A stretch of 14,139 bases of DNA from contig CAMTOM010000011.1 in NCBI GenBank assembly GCA_947074125.1, positions 1-14,139 of the forward strand, given 5' to 3'. Shown here in pieces: positions 12,971-14,139 of the stretch. The stretch's first letter is position 1, and every line of letters starts with the position of its first letter. This stretch comes from an uncultured Desulfovibrionaceae bacterium (GTDB lineage Bacteria; Desulfobacterota; Desulfovibrionia; Desulfovibrionales; Desulfovibrionaceae). A model generated the notes under the pieces. That model was not told where the DNA came from, did not search any database, and saw only the letters and a program-made list of their open reading frames with translations. A program made the translations under genes and the position numbers.

Positions 12971-13942
12971 TCAGGCAAGCTCATGAAGACGGGCAATGGC
13001 TTCATCGGTTCGATTGCCATGAATGGCGATTGTGCTCAATCCTTTTTCAAGACTGTCATACTCTTCTTTGCTGAGTGTGATTATGGCAGCGCCAAGATTT
13101 TCTTTCAGGCGTTCAATGCGTCGCATGCCTGGAATGGGTACGATGAAATTTTCTTTGTGCAACATCCAGGCAAGAGAGATCTGTGCGGGGGTGGCTCCTT
13201 TAGAAGTGGCAAAGTCAGTGAGAAAATCGATGAGAGGTTGATTCGCCTGTACATTTTCAGTATCAAATCTGCTGATTACTCTTCTGACGTCATCGCCCTG
13301 ATGTTCCTGGGCTGCTTTGGCTTTTCCCGAGAGAAAGCCACTTGCCAAAGGTGAAAAAGGAACAAAACCAATTCCCAATGCCGCACAGGCAGGAATGACA
13401 TCCTTTTCAAACATGCGCTCCCTATTGGCATACTCACTCCTGATGGCGCTTCGTGGTGTGCTGGTTTGTCCCAGCCGTATCTCTTCTTCTGTGTACCGCG
13501 CTTGCCTCCACTCTCGCATTTTGCCTTCACGAATAAATTCACCCATGCAAAGGGCAACATCCTCAATGGGAATGTCTTTATTGACACGATGCAGATAATA
13601 GAGATCAACATAGTCGGTTTGCAGGCGCTTCAGCGAGTGTTCAAGATGTTGGCGGATGTTGCTATTTAACTGTTTGCCTCCCTCAAATGAGTTCAGGAAA
13701 AACTTTGTGGCGAGAACAGTTTTTTCGCGGAACGGCTTAAGAGCTTCGCCTACAAGTTCTTCATTGCTTCCCATGCCGTATCCTTCTGCGGTATCGTAAA
13801 ATGTGCAGCCCAGATCAAAAGACTGCCGTATGAGCTGTATGGCGTCATTTTTATCTGGTCCTGCGCCATAACCATGATTGAATCCCATGCAGCCATAACC
13901 TATTGCGGATACTTCAAGGTTTCGTAACATGCGTGTTTTCAT
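12971..13942 (-). CDS. Aldo/keto reductase family protein
   Basis: This is a TIM-barrel oxidoreductase family that reduces aldehydes or ketones with NADPH. The 323-residue protein has the full catalytic tetrad: D50 and Y55 (FYDTAEGYG), K80 (LATKF) and H118 (DLYYLHRV). It also has GFVPFSPLASGFLSGK (192-207) and the cofactor-binding PIPGMRRIERLKEN (269-282). Several normally conserved sites differ. Strand 5, usually WG-x-S-x, reads WRQAR (145-149). R164 and R168 replace typical aliphatic/Gln residues in the TPxxAIQSEYS block, and R7 replaces a common Gly. No frameshift is seen. The ATG at 13942 has a weak AAAGAG SD. It heads the two-gene unit with the SDR. Family is secure; the substrate is unknown and cofactor use may be atypical. 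Confidence 0.92.
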   Translation of the reverse strand: MKTRMLRNLEVSAIGYGCMGFNHGYGAGPDKNDAIQLIRQSFDLGCTFYDTAEGYGMGSNEELVGEALKPFREKTVLATKFFLNSFEGGKQLNSNIRQHLEHSLKRLQTDYVDLYYLHRVNKDIPIEDVALCMGEFIREGKMREWRQARYTEEEIRLGQTSTPRSAIRSEYANRERMFEKDVIPACAALGIGFVPFSPLASGFLSGKAKAAQEHQGDDVRRVISRFDTENVQANQPLIDFLTDFATSKGATPAQISLAWMLHKENFIVPIPGMRRIERLKENLGAAIITLSKEEYDSLEKGLSTIAIHGNRTDEAIARLHELA

Positions 13943-14139
13943 TATGCACTCTTTTGTTATACCATATTCTTGGTTGTGTTATTTCACTAAACCAGCATAC
14001 CCAGTGCTTATGGGCCTGCGCTGCTGTCAGTCAGGCATTTGTTTCCCTACTTTTTTTTTGTTTTTGTATTTCTAGAATTTGTTATTTTCCTTCTCCATAT
14101 ACAATTTCTCATGCGTTTTCTATATTTCTCTTTATTGTT
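13943..14139. other. AT-rich region upstream of the AKR/SDR unit
   Basis: No coding region is supported here. GCCTG (14014-14018) and CAGGC (14032-14036) form a short stem with an inner CTG/CAG pairing. A run of nine T residues lies about 13 bases beyond, too far away for a standard terminator. TATAAC on the minus strand just ahead of the AKR is a possible -10 box, but no -35 partner was found. Confidence 0.3.

Noticed and set aside
13360..13520. Compensated frameshift in the AKR
   Set aside because: Alternative frames give no family-like residues; the main frame aligns throughout with scattered substitutions.
12045..14030. CTGACAG/CTGTCAG as a genome-wide regulatory motif (copies near 10941, 12045, 12077, 12126, 14024)
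   Set aside because: Further copies occur inside coding sequence (about 5078 and 5878), so the 7-mer is not specific to intergenic DNA; only the local pairing after fliM is kept.
14014..14060. Stem GCCTG/CAGGC with a downstream T-run as a plus-strand terminator
   Set aside because: The T-run is too far from the stem, the stem is short, and no plus-strand gene precedes it.

Overview
The window looks like an ordinary chromosomal stretch from a Gram-negative, flagellated, probably anaerobic bacterium of moderate GC. The closest fit I can suggest is the Desulfovibrio group. The grounds are an EpsC-type serine acetyltransferase with a Cys-rich insert, a RACE-type ASKHA/ferredoxin protein joined to an Rsm22-family protein, a short one-TM signal peptidase I, a single-gene fliM unit, and a small lipoprotein. 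The taxonomic call is inference. I see no tRNA, rRNA, CRISPR array, insertion sequence, phage gene or attachment site.

Layout. (1) 1-305 has no clear gene. It is AT-rich, with one perfect TATAAT box, a nested hairpin and a 36-codon reading frame. (2) topA (306-2546, minus) is divergent from cysE (2754-3728, plus) across about 207 bases holding a tandem 16-bp repeat and a small dyad. (3) Plus strand: cysE, a tiny lipoprotein overlapping the cysE 3' end, a neurotransmitter:sodium symporter family transporter (GTG start, strong SD), then lepB, closed by a clear intrinsic terminator at 6154-6181. (4) comM/yifB (6283-7812, plus) runs tail to tail with (5) a minus-strand pair: a RACE-type ASKHA protein (9186-10799) followed by an Rsm22-family Fe-S methyltransferase-like gene (7829-9184). 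The stop of the first and the start of the second are one base apart. (6) fliM (11070-12023, plus) stands alone, with dyads in front and a bidirectional terminator behind. (7) A minus-strand pair, aldo/keto reductase then SDR dehydrogenase (13942 down to 12173), shares that terminator region.

How the genes work together. Most are independent housekeeping functions: DNA supercoiling, cysteine synthesis, amino-acid uptake, protein export, DNA uptake/recombination, ribosome maturation and motility. The two groupings with a possible joint function are the RACE-type/Rsm22 pair, both predicted Fe-S proteins and apparently translationally coupled, and the AKR/SDR oxidoreductase pair. No obvious multi-gene defence or biosynthetic system is present. 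The most interesting features are the Fe-S protein coupling, the Cys-rich insert in CysE, the repeats in front of cysE, the unusual cofactor-loop residues in the AKR, and several structured intergenic elements.
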